From an uncultured Peptococcaceae bacterium (GTDB lineage Bacteria; Bacillota; Dehalobacteriia; UBA4068; UBA4997), in contig CANQSW010000084.1 of NCBI GenBank assembly GCA_947626615.1, forward strand, positions 1 to 5,843: 5,843 nt of DNA, written 5' to 3'. This document shows positions 5,560 to 5,843 of this stretch, one piece after another. A model generated the notes under the pieces. The model did no database searches. It was not told where the DNA came from and saw nothing but the letters and a program-made list of their open reading frames with translations. Position 1 is the first letter of the stretch. Each line of letters begins with the position of its first letter. The position numbers were made by a program, and so were the translations under genes.

Positions 5560-5843
5560 ATGACATTGACACTATTCCAAGGTACGCTGGAGCAGGCGCT
5601 GATCTACAGCCTGGTGGCGATCGGCCTCTACATCTCCTTTCGTATCCTGAACATCGCCGATCTGACGGTGGACGGCAGCTTCACGCTGGGCTGCGCCACC
5701 AGCGCCGTCGCGACGCTGACCGGGCACCCCTTCTTCGGCCTGCTGCTGGCGTTGTTTGCCGGCACATTGGCCGGATTTGTGACCGCCCTGCTGCAAACCA
5801 AGCTGAAGGTGCAGCCGATACTGGCCGGCATTATCACGATGAC
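5560..5843 (+). CDS. trpY: ABC transporter permease (TrpY-type), 3' end cut by window edge
   Basis: The first 94 codons of a membrane permease read open to the right edge. Start: ATG at 5560 with AAAGGAAG (5545-5552) 7 bases upstream. Residues about 9-27 form a hydrophobic helix (LEQALIYSLVAIGLYIS), followed by FRILNIADLTVDGSFTLG (27-44), a hallmark of the BPD_transp_2 permeases that partner PF04392-type binding proteins. A second hydrophobic region (about 57-79) leads to KLKVQPILAGIITM (81-94), also typical. The full protein would be expected to have about 290 residues and 8 or more helices, with an ATP-binding subunit gene next. The symbol follows from its place behind the T-box and trpX; by fold alone it is simply a permease of this family. 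Confidence 0.9.
   Translation, partial: MTLTLFQGTLEQALIYSLVAIGLYISFRILNIADLTVDGSFTLGCATSAVATLTGHPFFGLLLALFAGTLAGFVTALLQTKLKVQPILAGIITM

Overview
The window looks like chromosomal DNA of a moderately G+C-rich member of the Bacillota (Firmicutes). The pointers are a canonical T-box leader with a transcriptional terminator, strong GGAGG-type ribosome binding sites, near-consensus sigma-A promoters, a lipoprotein-type ABC binding protein, and a cytidylate-kinase-like gene next to a MATE exporter. Clostridia or Negativicutes is a guess from gene content; nothing here fixes the genus. No rRNA, tRNA, insertion sequence, CRISPR array or phage module is visible.

Left part (1-1592, minus strand): a complete XerC/XerD-type tyrosine recombinase with all six catalytic residues. 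Its stop codon overlaps the start codon of a TVP38/TMEM64 (VTT-domain) membrane protein that runs off the left edge. The two are probably co-transcribed and translationally coupled.

Middle divergent intergenic region (1593-2100): no gene, but dense in signals. It holds two minus-strand promoters (one a perfect TTGACA-N17-TATAAT), a perfect 14-6-14 inverted repeat, a run of smaller GCCG/CGGC inverted repeats, a consensus plus-strand promoter, and a terminator-like hairpin in the leader of the rightward operon.

Rightward operon 1 (2101-4151): a cytidylate-kinase-like P-loop protein followed 29 bases later by a 12-TM MATE-family exporter.

Rightward operon 2 (4182 to the right edge): a consensus promoter, a full T-box riboswitch whose specifier reads as UGG (Trp) and whose UGGC bulge fits the tRNA-Trp 3' end, then a lipoprotein substrate-binding protein (TrpX-type), an intercistronic hairpin, and the start of a BPD_transp_2 permease (TrpY-type). 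The expected ATPase (TrpZ-type) would lie beyond the right edge. The unit is best read as a tryptophan (or tryptophan-precursor) uptake ABC transporter induced when uncharged tRNA-Trp accumulates.

I see no clearly new defence or mobile system. The items most worth a second look are the 14-6-14 palindrome beside the recombinase gene, the strong promoter with a roughly 270-base untranslated leader, and the possible attenuator before the kinase-like gene.
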